From Tenrec ecaudatus (lineage: Eukaryota; Chordata; Mammalia; Afrosoricida; Tenrecidae): DNA of 64,000 nt. Location of the stretch: NCBI RefSeq assembly GCF_050624435.1, contig NC_134542.1:13537497-13601496 (forward strand), in the 5' to 3' direction. Position 1 is the first letter of the stretch. Every line of letters begins with the position of its first letter. Made by a program: the position numbers and the translations under genes. Positions 1 through 12,600 of the stretch are shown here, piece after piece. The notes under the pieces were generated by a model that saw only the letters and a list, made by a program, of their open reading frames with translations, searched no databases and was not told the origin of the DNA.

Positions 1-210
1 TGTATTATATATTTAACCACATATAATGTATACTTAGAGATTTAATCATATTATTACTTATAATATGATTATATGACAGTACATAAGTGACTTAATTATA
101 TATATTTAGTCATATATATGACTAAACTATTTAAATTAAAATAATTAAATGCATATCTTCTATATTTAATCATATATTCAATATAATCAGATTCATGATT
201 AAATCTAGAA
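1..210. repeat. AT-rich palindromic tract
   Basis: About 80% A+T. It holds a perfect 12-bp-arm inverted repeat (TAATCATATTAT at 43-54 and its complement at 60-71) and a perfect 22-bp palindrome at 105-126 (TTTAGTCATAT and complement). 'ttaatcata' recurs about five times, so it probably began as a short tandem repeat. It lies in the DOCK10 intron before exon A. Confidence 0.7.
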
Positions 211-214
211 TAGG

Positions 215-475
215 CATCCCTGATAGGCACTATACGACTAAATGAAACGTTAATGGTTCAAACTCACTAGCCACCCCACGAAAGAAAAATGCGGCTATCT
301 ACTTTCATAGAGTTGGGTTTTCTTATCCATTTATTGGGAACTCTTATAGATATCATATAATTCCATAGTTCAGTCACATCACACAGTACTCTACAATTCT
401 GAAATCCCTAAGGAGATGGTTTCTCTCCCTATAGCGTTCTTATGAGGCAGAATCCACTTGATGGCAGTGGTCCAT
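215..475 (+). mobile_element. AfroSINE-type SINE, interrupted
   Basis: The tRNA-like part with 'atggttcaaactcactagcc' and 'gaaagaaaaatgcggctatc' runs to about 300. The tail ('aaatccctaaggagatggtt ... gatggcagtgg') resumes at 400-470, with about 90 bp of unrelated sequence between. Ends 85 bp before exon A. Confidence 0.6.
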
Positions 476-559
476 GGTGAGAAATCTAGAATATTTGAAG
501 GCAGGTTTGGAGATGAGATACCCAGATTGGCTTAACCACATTTCCTATTTACTTTGCAG

Positions 560-678
560 GATGCATAGCGGCCACGAAGGACATAAGCAGCACAGATCAC
601 AAACTTTACCTATAATTCGAGGCAAAAACGCCCTTTCTAACCCCAAACTTTTACAGATGTTGGATAATACCATGAACA
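560..678 (+). CDS. DOCK10: DOCK10 exon A (first in window)
   Basis: The exon follows the acceptor 'tttgcag' and ends before the donor GTACGT at 679. It enters with one base of a split codon and leaves with one base (A) that joins GC of the next exon to make Ser. It encodes about residues 1-40, starting [20 protein letters not shown] and ending MLDNTMN. This is part of the pre-DHR-2 region and includes a basic, phosphorylation-prone 'RSQT' stretch. A second GT at 683 lies inside the intronic donor sequence, but using it would put a stop in the next exon, so 679 is the donor. Confidence 0.93.
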
Positions 679-3600
679 GTACGTACACCAGAAATTATAT
701 CGATGAGGCGGTTGCCAGTTTTCTTCGAGATGTGTGTAAGGCATACATGGGATCTAGTTTTCCCCAAACATAAAGAATGTGGTTTAGCCACTTAACCACA
801 CTCCGAGGGCATGCTGAAGCCCTAAATATGTTCTTTAGGGGAAGGAATCATCAGGGGAGAAGATGGCAAAGCTCACCAAATCTAGTCTTTGTGAGAATAG
901 CACACCTGGAAATAAGTACCCTTGATATAGGGAGGGCTCACATGGATAACGTTTCAGAGATCAACTTGTTTGTCATTATTTTGTTTCATTTAATTTTGTT
1001 TTGTCTTATGGGCCTTATTGTTAATAGCGTTATTATTGTCCATCTGATGGGAAGAAGATACTAAATTTGTCCCTTTCCCAGAAGTAGAAAGCAGAACGTC
1101 TTGAATTCAGGAGAAGCACATATTTCAGTTCATGGATGAGAGTCGATGGGCCCAGTGTTTCGCAGCTGTTAGCAGCTTGGACACATGGCCCACAGAGTGA
1201 CCTGGTGGAAGGTCTGTGGCTGGGAGCTTAGGACGTAACCCAGCCTTGATGTGAAGGAAATATGACCATACTATGGCCAAGTGAATATGGAAGAACTAAG
1301 AGATAAAGGAAAACAGACCATTGTCATTTAGAAATCCAATAGCTGACATGAAAAGCACACACTGAAAGCTGTCTGGTTGTTTTGACTCTTCCAATAAGGA
1401 AATTAAACAAACAAAGGCACTTTTATAATTATTAAGAATCATCAGGAGACTGAATACGTCAAAAGAGGTATAAAAAAAACTTAGGGAACAAAGAACTAAA
1501 TTTAAAGCAGCGGTTCTCAACCTGTTGGTCGTGACCCCTTTGGGGATCAAACGACCCTTTCACAGGGGTCACCCGCTTCATTGCAGTAGCAAAATGACAT
1601 TTATGAAGTAGCAATGAAAATAATCTATGGTTGGGGGGTCACCACAACATGAGGAACTGTATGAAAGGGCCATGGCATTAGGAAGGTGGAGAACCACTGC
1701 TTTAAGTGATGTGTACATTGTCCTTTTCTCCTTGTAGGCAACTCCAATGAAATAGACATCGTGTACCACGTGGACACTGAAGCCAATATAGCGACAGAGG
1801 TGTGCCTCACTATTCTAGACTTGCTGTCGCTCTTCACCCAGATCCACCAGGTGAATATGATCCCAACAGTTTCTGAAAAATGGGAACAAAAAGCACTCAC
1901 ATCATGTGAAAATGTGTTTCAAAAATATCTCGGGAAATCCACTGAATGCACATCAGTCAAATTACCCGAGTAGAAAACATGATCAACATTAGGTTCAGGT
2001 TTTAACACATGTGGACTGGCTGATGACCCATGCTTTTATTTCACTATGAGCCAAACTATGTTCTTCTTAGTTGTCCTTCCTTTGCTAGCACAGCAGCTGG
2101 GCTGAGTGACAAGGTGATTCCACAGTTCTCGTCTTCAGGTAGATACAATGAGTGCTGTTTGTTAGCTTTATAGCTAGATTTCAAAGACGAATCATGTTGA
2201 GAATCGTTTCATGTGCTTGCTATCAGTGAATCATCCTCAGTGATATGAAACCACTACATACCAATTGGAATTTCTAAAAAAACAAAAAAGTTAGCGGTCA
2301 TACCAAGTCTTAACAAAGTTGAAAAGAAATCGGAACTTTCCTTTAACTGCGGGTGGAAAAGTATGAATGGTCTGAACCCTTTGGGAAACAATATGGCAGG
2401 CTTTTTTGGTTTATTTTGAAAAGCTAAACAGCCATTAGTCACCTATCCCAAGCCAAGCAATCTTCTGTCATTCAACCAGCCATTATATAGCCAAGGGAAA
2501 GTAAAACATGGGTTATCAAATTGTAGCATGTGTTTAAACAGACTGACACATGAGTGTTCATAGCATATTTATTGGCAACTCAAACTGGAAACACACAAAT
2601 GCCTATCAATTGCTGATTGGATGAATAAAATGTTTACTATCAATAGACGATGACGCAGCAATAAAAGGAATTACGTATGGATGCATGCTGTAGGATGGAG
2701 GAATCTCAGAATAGTTATGCTCAGAGTGAAAGAAGCCCATCGAGAAGTAGGCACACTGCTTATTTCATTGTATAATATTTTAGAATATGCAAACTTTAGA
2801 AGCAGAAAGTGGTAGGATGGAGTGAGGAGAGGCAATGGCAGGCAGGGAAAAGCAGAAGCCATTCGAAAGCATTTGGTCTGATGAATATGAGCATTTGTTG
2901 ATCATGGTGATGGGTTCATTGCAAATACCTATGACAAATGTATCAGCATCTACTTTGAATGAGTGCATTTTACTGAATGTAACATATGCCTCATAAAAGC
3001 TATTCAAAGGAGCCTTGGGAGAGCTGTAAGTTAGCCAGTGAGCTATTACCTGCACGTTGATGGTTCAAACCCACCATGGGAAAGGATGAGGCTGTATGGC
3101 CATAAGAATTTGCAGCCCACCACAACCCTCTATGGGGTTTGGTTCAACTCAGTGGCAGTGATGCTCGTGAAAGCTGTTCAGTCATGTGACCGAGCCAGGC
3201 TAGTGCACTTGAGACTGAGAGATAAGTTGCACCACTGAATTGAATGTGGACCTCAAACAGCGAGATCCTACCAAGAAAGTGATTCTTGGGGCCCCATAGA
3301 AAAGTCACACTAATATTTTAAAGGGTTTGGCCTCTGTGGGACCTTATCTTCAACCCCACTCACTCTTGAGCTTGCCTGTTTTTCTTTCACTGTGAACTCA
3401 TGGGCTCTTTACTCGCCCAAGGCTGTTCTTGCTCTAATTGTTTCTCCTTCACAGAACACACACTGTAGACCTTATTTGCCACATCTAGGGTGGTGCCTGC
3501 CAGTAGAAGCTTCACAGTAAATGCCTGCGGAAATAATTCAAGTGCCTTTGACACTTCCATTAATTAACTTCTCTGCTGTGTTTCCAGAGGCAACTCCAGC

Positions 3601-6600
3601 AATCTGACTGTCAAAATTCACTGATGAAAAGGGTCTTTGATACTTACATGCTCTTTTTCCAAGTCAACCAGTCAGCCACGGCACTGAAGCATGTCTTTGC
3701 CTCCTTGAGACTGTTTGTTTGCAAGGTAAGGATCCTCTAGGTATGATATGAGTGAAGCTCACCTGTGTAAGCAAATATGACCCCTCATCACTTAGGATGG
3801 AGGAGAGGTTTGGTTTCGTCTGCTTTCGCCTATGTTAGCTTTGGGAACCCTGGTGGCTAAGTGGTTAAGTGTTGGACTTCCAACTGCAAGATTGATAGTT
3901 CAAACCCACCAGCTCTCTGCGGAAGAAAGATGAAGCTGTCTGCTCCCATATGATTTACAGTCTCAGATACCTCACTAATCTTGATAGACTTGCATGTGTT
4001 CATTTGTAGAAATAAGAGCATCCAATGTATGAAAGCCAAGATAGATAACCCTGTAGAAACAGTAACAGGAGTAATGATTCCCTGAAGTTGGTGGGGGGCG
4101 GGTTTGTGAAGAGGAAGAAGGGGGAAATGGTAGCAAGGATGACTGTGTAACCCCACTTGAGGGGAATGAATAACAGAATTTCGGGTGAATGGATACATTG
4201 GGTGGTGTAAGATATGGCAAAAAGTAATAATAATTTATAATAATACTGGTTCCTGTGGAGGAGGGGAGGGAGATAGATAAAGGGGAGCTGGTATCAAGGA
4301 GTTCAAAAAGAAAAATATGTTTTGAAACTGATGGTGTAGCTATTGTAAAATTATGCTTGATCTAACTGAATTATGGATTGTTATAATATGTAGAAGTGCT
4401 CCGAGTAAAATAATTCATAACAATATAAAAGACGTACCGTCTCAGAGACCCCCAAGGAGCTGTTCTGCTCTGTCCTGTAGGTCACAACGGCCTCGATGAG
4501 AGGGGGGCTGGTCTTTTCAAATTTTATAATACTTGCTTTATGGTCCCCAAATGAATTCATAGCTTGGATACCAAAAAGGAAGACCATTCGCATCTAGCCC
4601 CCCGGTTTTTGAATTCGCAATATTTGTAGCATAGAGTTAGGTAGGACGCTCACAAGCGATTGCCCACTAAAGCCAAGTTAAGTTACCACATTTAAGTGGA
4701 TGCCGCCACCTCCTTTCAGACCAACTAAAAATGATACCCATGGTTCTAATAATGCCTGATAAATAGAAATCAATTAAAAACTCTGATTCAGTAGAAAGAT
4801 GGGGGGGGATCTGCATTTATAGAGATGACAGCCAAGACCACACACATAGCAGTTCTCCTGCCAAACACATGGGGTCACCCTGAGTGAGCTAGAACACAAC
4901 TAGTATGCATGGGTTGTCATCAGTTACTGAGAACACTGACATCCCAACAAGTAAGGGCATAATTACCTCTATGAAGAGAAGCGAAAGATTCGCGTTAACG
5001 TTGATCATGAAAAATGATGTCCCCTTCACTTTTAGCTGGAAGGGGGAAAGTGGATTAACCACAGAAGAGCGATTTGCTCCTGTGGATGGTAAGAGATGAG
5101 CGTGAAGCGAGGAACTTGCAGGTCTATGGCTCACGGTACCCGTGCTTCCATTTCTGTAGTTCCCTTCCGCGTTCTTCCAAGGACCAGCAGACCTCTGTGG
5201 GTCATTCTGCTACGAAGTCCTCAAATGCTGTAACCACAGGTCACGGTCAACCCAGATGGAAGCCTCCGCACTTCTATACTTTTTCATGAGGAAGAATTTT
5301 GAATTTAACAAGCAGAAGTCAATTGTCCGGTCTCACTTACAAGTAAGTGCAACCTCTTCTCATGGCTGCTTTTTTAAAAGCCACTGGGCTGTTACAGCAG
5401 GGATGAAGCACAGCTCTCCCCAGGGTGACCCGGTGCCAACTTCTCCACCAGATGCCTCCTTACATATGCCCACCACACGCAGTCCCTGTTCTTAGGAAGA
5501 GCAGAGCTGAGAAGAAATCAGCGGCTCTTGCAGCTCCTCTGGCTATTTCCCTGACCTCACACAAGAAATAGCATCACGTAGCATGCAAGACTCAGGAAAC
5601 GATGACCAGGGTGTCCAATCTGCCAGATTCTTAAAGGCCTACACGTACTTCTTCCAGGACACCCAATACTTCAACAACCTCCCTTAGTTACAGCAGAGAG
5701 ATGGCATCACTGAGATTATTAGGGAAACCCAAGAGCACTTGGTTTTCTAAATTTAACACATACAGGCGTCATTTGTTGGCTCTTCAACGAGAAATTAATG
5801 CCAATGTGATCAGATGCATTTCCTTCCAGGTCCTAGTTCCAGGTGTTATGTTTTTTAAAGGTTCCTCCTGTTTTCTTTTCCCTTCCAGCTCATCAAGGCT
5901 GTCAGCCAGTTAATAGCCGATGCTGGCATTGGAGGCTCTCGGTTTCAGCATTCCTTGGCAATCACCAATAATTTTGCTAATGGTGACAAGCAAATGAAAG
6001 TAAGAAATGCTTCTTTGGGGGATTTTTCTGAAGAATGGGGGATAAAGGGACAGGGATTCTTCTGGTGGGAATGTCAAGCATGTAGAAGGCCCTGTTAAAT
6101 GGAATTTCCAATATGGATAGTGATTGATAAGCAACACTAGAACAGTATAATATGCCAGAATCACGGGGATCTACTATTGACACCTCTCTTGCCCAAATTC
6201 AGCTCATCTTTTCTCTATCACTCTCTGAGGAAACTTCTTTTAGTCATTAGTCTGAAAAGCACAAGACTAAAAATTATCTCAGTCACGGAGAGGACCCAGG
6301 CTTAAATTCGTGTTTTCATATCCTGCCTTCCCTCTTCCTCTGTTCTTACATCTTCCTCTGTTTTCTACTCAACTTCCCTCTGTGTTTACTGCACTGGCAG
6401 ATAGCTTCTCAAGTCCTTGACCCCAAAAACCAGAGGGCAGGGGGAGGATCTATGAAAAGGGAAAGCGCATGTCTCCAATAAAACATTCCATAAATAAATC
6501 ACTCAGATCCAACTTTGTATCACATGCCCATCCCTGAATCATTAACCATGTAGGGATCAGAAGACAGGCCATTGTCACTTACCGTTGCTGATACCTTGGC

Positions 6601-9600
6601 ATGGAATCAGAATCATTCAAATTACATGAACTAGTGCCCGGGGTAAGAGTGTCTCGTGGAAAGTTAAGATGCTATTTTTAGAAGAGAAAAAGATGAGGCT
6701 TTCTACTCCCATAAAATTACAGTCTCAGAAACCCACAGGGACAGTTTTACCTGTCATCTAGGGTTGCCGTGAGTTGGCCTTAACTCGATGGCATGCTCAC
6801 ACTCCAGTCACCAGAAGATGAGGCAGAAGACAGAGTAACATCTGCTACCATCCTTCCCCTTGATTGCCTACGAAAACAATAATGAAGATTCATAGAATGC
6901 ATATACACACATTGACTCACAGAACGCAGAGCGCGCCAAGCTGTGACTCACATCATCGTCAAGAGCACAACTGGGAGGGCGTTGCCAGGGATCTAGAAAG
7001 AGAATGACCCACGCTCTCTCTTTTCCAAAGAACAGCAATTTCCCCGCAGAAGTGAAAGACCTGACGAAACGTATCCGGACTGTTTTGATGGCTACCGCGC
7101 AGATGAAGGAACATGAAAAAGACCCCGAGACGCTGGTGGATCTCCAGTACAGTCTGGCAAACTCCTACGCCAGCACCCCTGAGCTCCGGAGGACCTGGCT
7201 GGAGAGCATGGCCAAGATTCACGCGAGAAATGGAGATTTATCAGAGGTGATGCGCGAAGGCCCCTCCCCATGGGCCTTGTCCTTCCTAGAAGGACAGTGG
7301 ATTTTCACTCGGGCATGCTTTATGAAACGTACTATACTTTCCAACGGGGTAGATACGGCCGATTACATTGTTGTGTAGATGTAAGGGCACCTGACTCCAA
7401 GAAAATAGCATCAGGTAAGGACCAGATTCCATGTGGCTCCATCAGCAGGTGTGAGAAATGAATCCAGAATGAAATGTTATTAACTGGAGGGTTATTATAA
7501 AGGAGGCCGTAAGGGTGCAAAGGTGGCTGGTAGGGTTATATAAGTTAATAGTCTGTATCTTGAATGTCTTCCCTGCAACTCAAATGGAGCAGAAGGGAAA
7601 TGGCTAAACAGAGAAAACAGTGGAGCAGACGAGAATGGATTGAATGTATTGTGCAAGGGCTACTGAGTCCCCATAATGAAAAGCATTGGCCAGAGTTAGA
7701 GATGGATGTACCATCTGGGGAAGGCAATCAGTGTCACGGAATGATCCATGTACAGATCTGAAATGTGTACAGATACTGAAATGTGTACAGATCTGAAATG
7801 TGTACAGATCTGAAATGGCACAGGTTTTTTTATTTATATTTTGCCAGACGCATCTTTTAAAATAATAATTGACCAGAGAAGGTTGCCAGCTGGTAAGAGA
7901 ACTCAGCCACAGTGATCTGTCCTCCTTGGCAGCTTGTCCTCGTGGTCTGGGGGGAAATGAGCGCTTCTTAGAGTCACGTGTGAAGAGATCACGGTGTGAT
8001 GATGACAAATCAATATGTCGTGTTTTATGTTGGCTTACATATTGAATGAGTTGATAGCCAGCATTTCATCGCAGCCGAGCGGCATCTGGGAGCCTTGGCG
8101 GGGTAGCGGTGACACGTTGAGTTGCTAGCTGACCCCACTCGCTGCTCTTCAGGAGGAAGACCAAACTATCCGCTCCAGCTCCGCAACCTCATGAGGCAGA
8201 TCCACACTGCCCTACAGTCACTGTCGCTGAGTCAGAATCAATCTAATGACAGTGGGTCTGGGGTTTATTTAGCGGCTTCTGTGTACCAAGTTGGGGGGGG
8301 GTGCATTTTAACCTCTCCAACCTCTTGCCCATCTTGCAAAGTGATGCATTTCCCAGGGCAGTCCTTTGGATGTGTTTAGGAAAGACCAGTCCCTGCAGAA
8401 GGACATCTAGCTTGTTAAAGTAGAGGCCGGCGGGAGAGGAAGGCCCTCGACAAGATGGACAGACACCAGGGCTGCCACAAGGGACTCTGGCATAGGACCT
8501 GTGGTGAGGGTGGCGCATCCAGTGTCTCCTTCTCTTGGACTTAGAGTGGTCTGAGTTGGAACCAGCTTGATGGCACCTAACACAGCAACAGGGCCGTCCT
8601 TAGCCCAGAGCTCTTCTAAACTCACAATAATTAGAACGACCGGAAATTCTTGAGGACATCTGATTCACCCGTTAGAAAACGATATCAAAGTAACACACAG
8701 AAACCAAGCCCTTTGCCACCATTTGATTCTGCCTCCTGGTAGCCCTGTGGTGTGCTCCTCGGAGGGTGTTCTAAGTGGATAACCAAGGAGCTCATCAAAG
8801 ATGGCCTTGGGGGATTCAAACAACAGCTGCTAAATGTCACTGTTCTGTTTCTGTCTGAAATGGAACTGACTCTTATTTTAATGTTATCACCACAAAGGGT
8901 TCTCACATATGATCTGACATGGAATAGAGACTCTCACTCAAGAAGGTTACTTACATTAAGATAAATACTAAAACGCGGAAGATGCCTTCTGCTTAATGTT
9001 TTTGTTTTCTGTCTCATTTCAGGCCGCCATGTGTTATATCCACATAGCTGCCCTCATTGCAGAATACCTGAAAAGAAAAGGTAAGCTGACCCCCTAAGGA
9101 GGAAAAGTCTAGACATGAACGTTGTGAACCATCGTTGACTAACTTTGGATCACACTCCCCTCTGTGAATGTTCGATGACCCCAGATTGACTTTGCTAGCT
9201 GTTTCTAATGATGCTGTCATTTTAAAGCTTAACTCCACGAGCCATGACCATATGTAGATTTCATGGCCACAAAGACCAGCCGGATGATCCTCGTTGTAGT
9301 TCAAATGTAACAGTTTAATAAGCTTGTTTTAACACCCACGTGTCGCTGTGTTCTAACTTCATCTTGCACTGCCATAGGTTACTGGACAATGGAAAAGATT
9401 TGCACACCGCCCCTGCTTCTGGAGGATGCCCACCCCTGTGATAGCAACCCATTACTAACAACTCCCGGTGGAGGAAGTGAGTGGTCTAACCATGCTCATT
9501 CGCCCTCAGAAGAAATCACGTTGCTGCTGTTTTTTTTTCTTTTCTTTTCTTTAGAGAATAGTACCATATATACTCGTGTATAAGCCAAATTTTCAGCACC

Positions 9601-12600
9601 TCTTTTATGCAAAATTAGGTGCCTCCGCTGATATGTGGGTCAGCTTATACTCGAGTACATACGGTATGCTATGAATATTTTTTTAAAAAAGACCATGGTA
9701 ATTTATAACAAGTTGAAGATGGGGCAATCTATTAATTAATGAATCAGTTATTTGTCTGTTTTGGCTTGGCTTTACACACCAGCAAGTTGCACTAATGAGG
9801 GCAAAGGGAAACCCACTCAAGCCTGGCCTTTCAGGACCAAAGACACTGAGAACTGGTGGCTGGCACGGGGAAGAGTAGTTACAGGGCCCCGCGCATCAGG
9901 GAACCTTTTTAAGTGTCTGCATACAAACAAAACTGATGGCAAACCAACATGATTCCCTTTGTAACACCTTTACACTCTTACCTACCGTTCAGAAATGCCA
10001 TCCGAAATGAATACACTCGAGGCTCTTGGGGAGGGTTCTGCAAATAGAACTGCGTGTTAACTGGTAGACAAGGGAGGAAGCATAACTGCCTGTCAGCATG
10101 CCGCTTTGCCTGGGGATTTTACTCTGGAACTGGTAAGATCTTTGCAATCATGAGGAACCCATTTTAACCATCAAATGTCCCAAACCACTCACTGAACCTG
10201 AGGGATTCAAAAATGAGACACTAAACATAGGGCCTGTGGAGGATCATATTAGGTTTTTTTTTAAGTTTGGGGACAAATTACTTTGTTTTCATTCCATTTT
10301 TGACAAACCTTTTGAAGCTCCATCATATAAACAACATGTTACCTTTTTTCAATCATGCACAAAATATTTCTAACACATTATGTGTGGCATAGATATCCTC
10401 AAGGAAAAATATTCCATCAGTGATGGGATAAAGCAACTTAATAACTATAGTTTTCCTTTGTTTAAAAATATGGCAGTACATTTAGCATATTTGATCTCCA
10501 TTCTCTTACAAAATATATTCCAATCCAAAATTTTAGTGAACTGCAGAATATTTGATAACACTACTTTAACTTTCAAGATGCAATGGAAAACTTATTGTAG
10601 AACATAAATAAACCCTTAGATGCTAATAAAAATGCAAAATTAACACGATCTAGATGGATTGAATGACAATATTTTGAAAACCTAATTAAACACATCTTTT
10701 AAACAACCATGTATTTTTCAAAGAAAACAGTTGAATCAAATGTCTTGAAACAAATCATGAGATAATGAAGATGCTTGTGTGTAAAGACATGGGAGAGCAT
10801 GGCTCTTGGCCACACGAAAATCAAGATCTTTCTTTCCCATTTCCAAACTTTCCTCTGAGTGACACAGACATAAAGTTCACTGAGACTGTAGCTTCCAGAA
10901 GCCAAAAGCCTCATCTTTCTCCTGTGGAAGAGCAGGTGGATTCAAACCACTCACTCTGTGGTTAGCAGTCCAACAATTAGCCTCCTGTCCTACCGGGGCC
11001 CTAGTCTCACTCCTAGAGGCCTGCACACGGTTGCAAAGACTAAGTTGTATTGGAGCAGACAGCCTCATCTTTCTCCCGAGGAGCTGCTACTTGTTTTAAC
11101 CTCATAACTTAAAGGTTAGTCATCCATTGTCTAACCCACAGCCCCCCGCCCCCGGACTCCTACATAAGCTGATGATTTAAGATGGAAATATCCCGCAAAA
11201 GTCATACCAATTATCTTTAAAGCCTTGCTATACGGCAAGTGCTACACTAAGTATCAGCAATACTGTCATTAGAGGTCAGTGGCCATTCCATGAGTCCAGT
11301 GTCCTCATTGACCGCCTTTCTGCAGGGGGGAAGACTGTCCCCAGGGAAGTAAACAAACCGACAGATTAAACCATTCTGGAACCAGGTCTCAAGGTCCCAT
11401 CGCTGATCCAAACTGCTCACTGTCCAAGTTATTCAAATGTGACCTCTCCTCGGGGTCCGTTACCCATTATTTTACTTGTCTTCATAAGTGCCTTCATGTT
11501 TCCGTAGAAATGGGTCTTAGGTGGCCAAGATGCAGAGAAAATTTGAGACATTGCTTACATTCGGCAAAAGAGTGAAAATGCATGTGTGTAGAGTACTTTC
11601 TATAGAGTCCACTGATTGTACTAGCTGTTTTCTAAAATATGAAGGGGCTTTAAAGTGTTTGTAGGAAAAGGCCACTTTTAATTTACCTTTTAACTCCACT
11701 TCCATAAACTGTTTGAGACTCAACCCTTTGAACCCTCTCAATCGTCCTGGGAGGTGAGAGATTGACTCCAGTTTAACCAATGAGGAAAACAGGCCTGGAG
11801 AAATTCATGAAACAAGCATGTTGGCGTGAAGTCCAGCTGCAAATCTCATGCTTCTTTAAGACTCTCATCCACAGCCTCATAGGAAATGTGCCACTTCAAG
11901 TCATTCAAAAGTTGTAAAAAGGGAAAGATTGGTTGCATTTTAAAGCGTATCTTCAGTCTCAGTCTAACCATCTCATTATTCATGTGAGTTTTATAATACT
12001 ACCTCTTGTAACATCCTGAGGAAAGGGCTGATCTACCTAAGAAGCTGGGTCCAGTCATAATTATATAATGTGCTTGATTCTCCAGGTATGTTCTCCATGG
12101 GCTGGCCAGCTTTTCTAAGCATTACACCAAATATAAAAGAAGAGGGTGCAATGAAAGAAGATTCTGGAATGCAGGATACACCATATAATGAGGTGAGACC
12201 AACATTTAACTAGTAAGCACTGCTTGTGCATTATATTGTGACATTAAGCTAAAGGGGGAAAATGGAACACAGATCTAAAACTTATTCAGAAGTCAGAAAG
12301 AGATAGTCTGCAGTGTGACTTCATCAGGCAACATCTGTACACTACAAAACAGTGCCCGGTCCTGTGCAGTGCCCTCAGCTGGTGTTGTGGTTCATCTTTC
12401 TAGAATGTCCCTCCCAGGGACCAGTTTCTCCTAATAACATGTCCAAAGCATGTGAGATGAAGTCTCCCTTCTAAGGAGCAGTCTAGCCGTACTTCTTCCA
12501 GGACATAGTTCTTGTTGCTAGTCTGGCCGTCCATGTGACATTCAGCATTTATCACCAGCACCGTAATGCACATGCGTCAGTTCATCTGCAGGCTTCCTTA

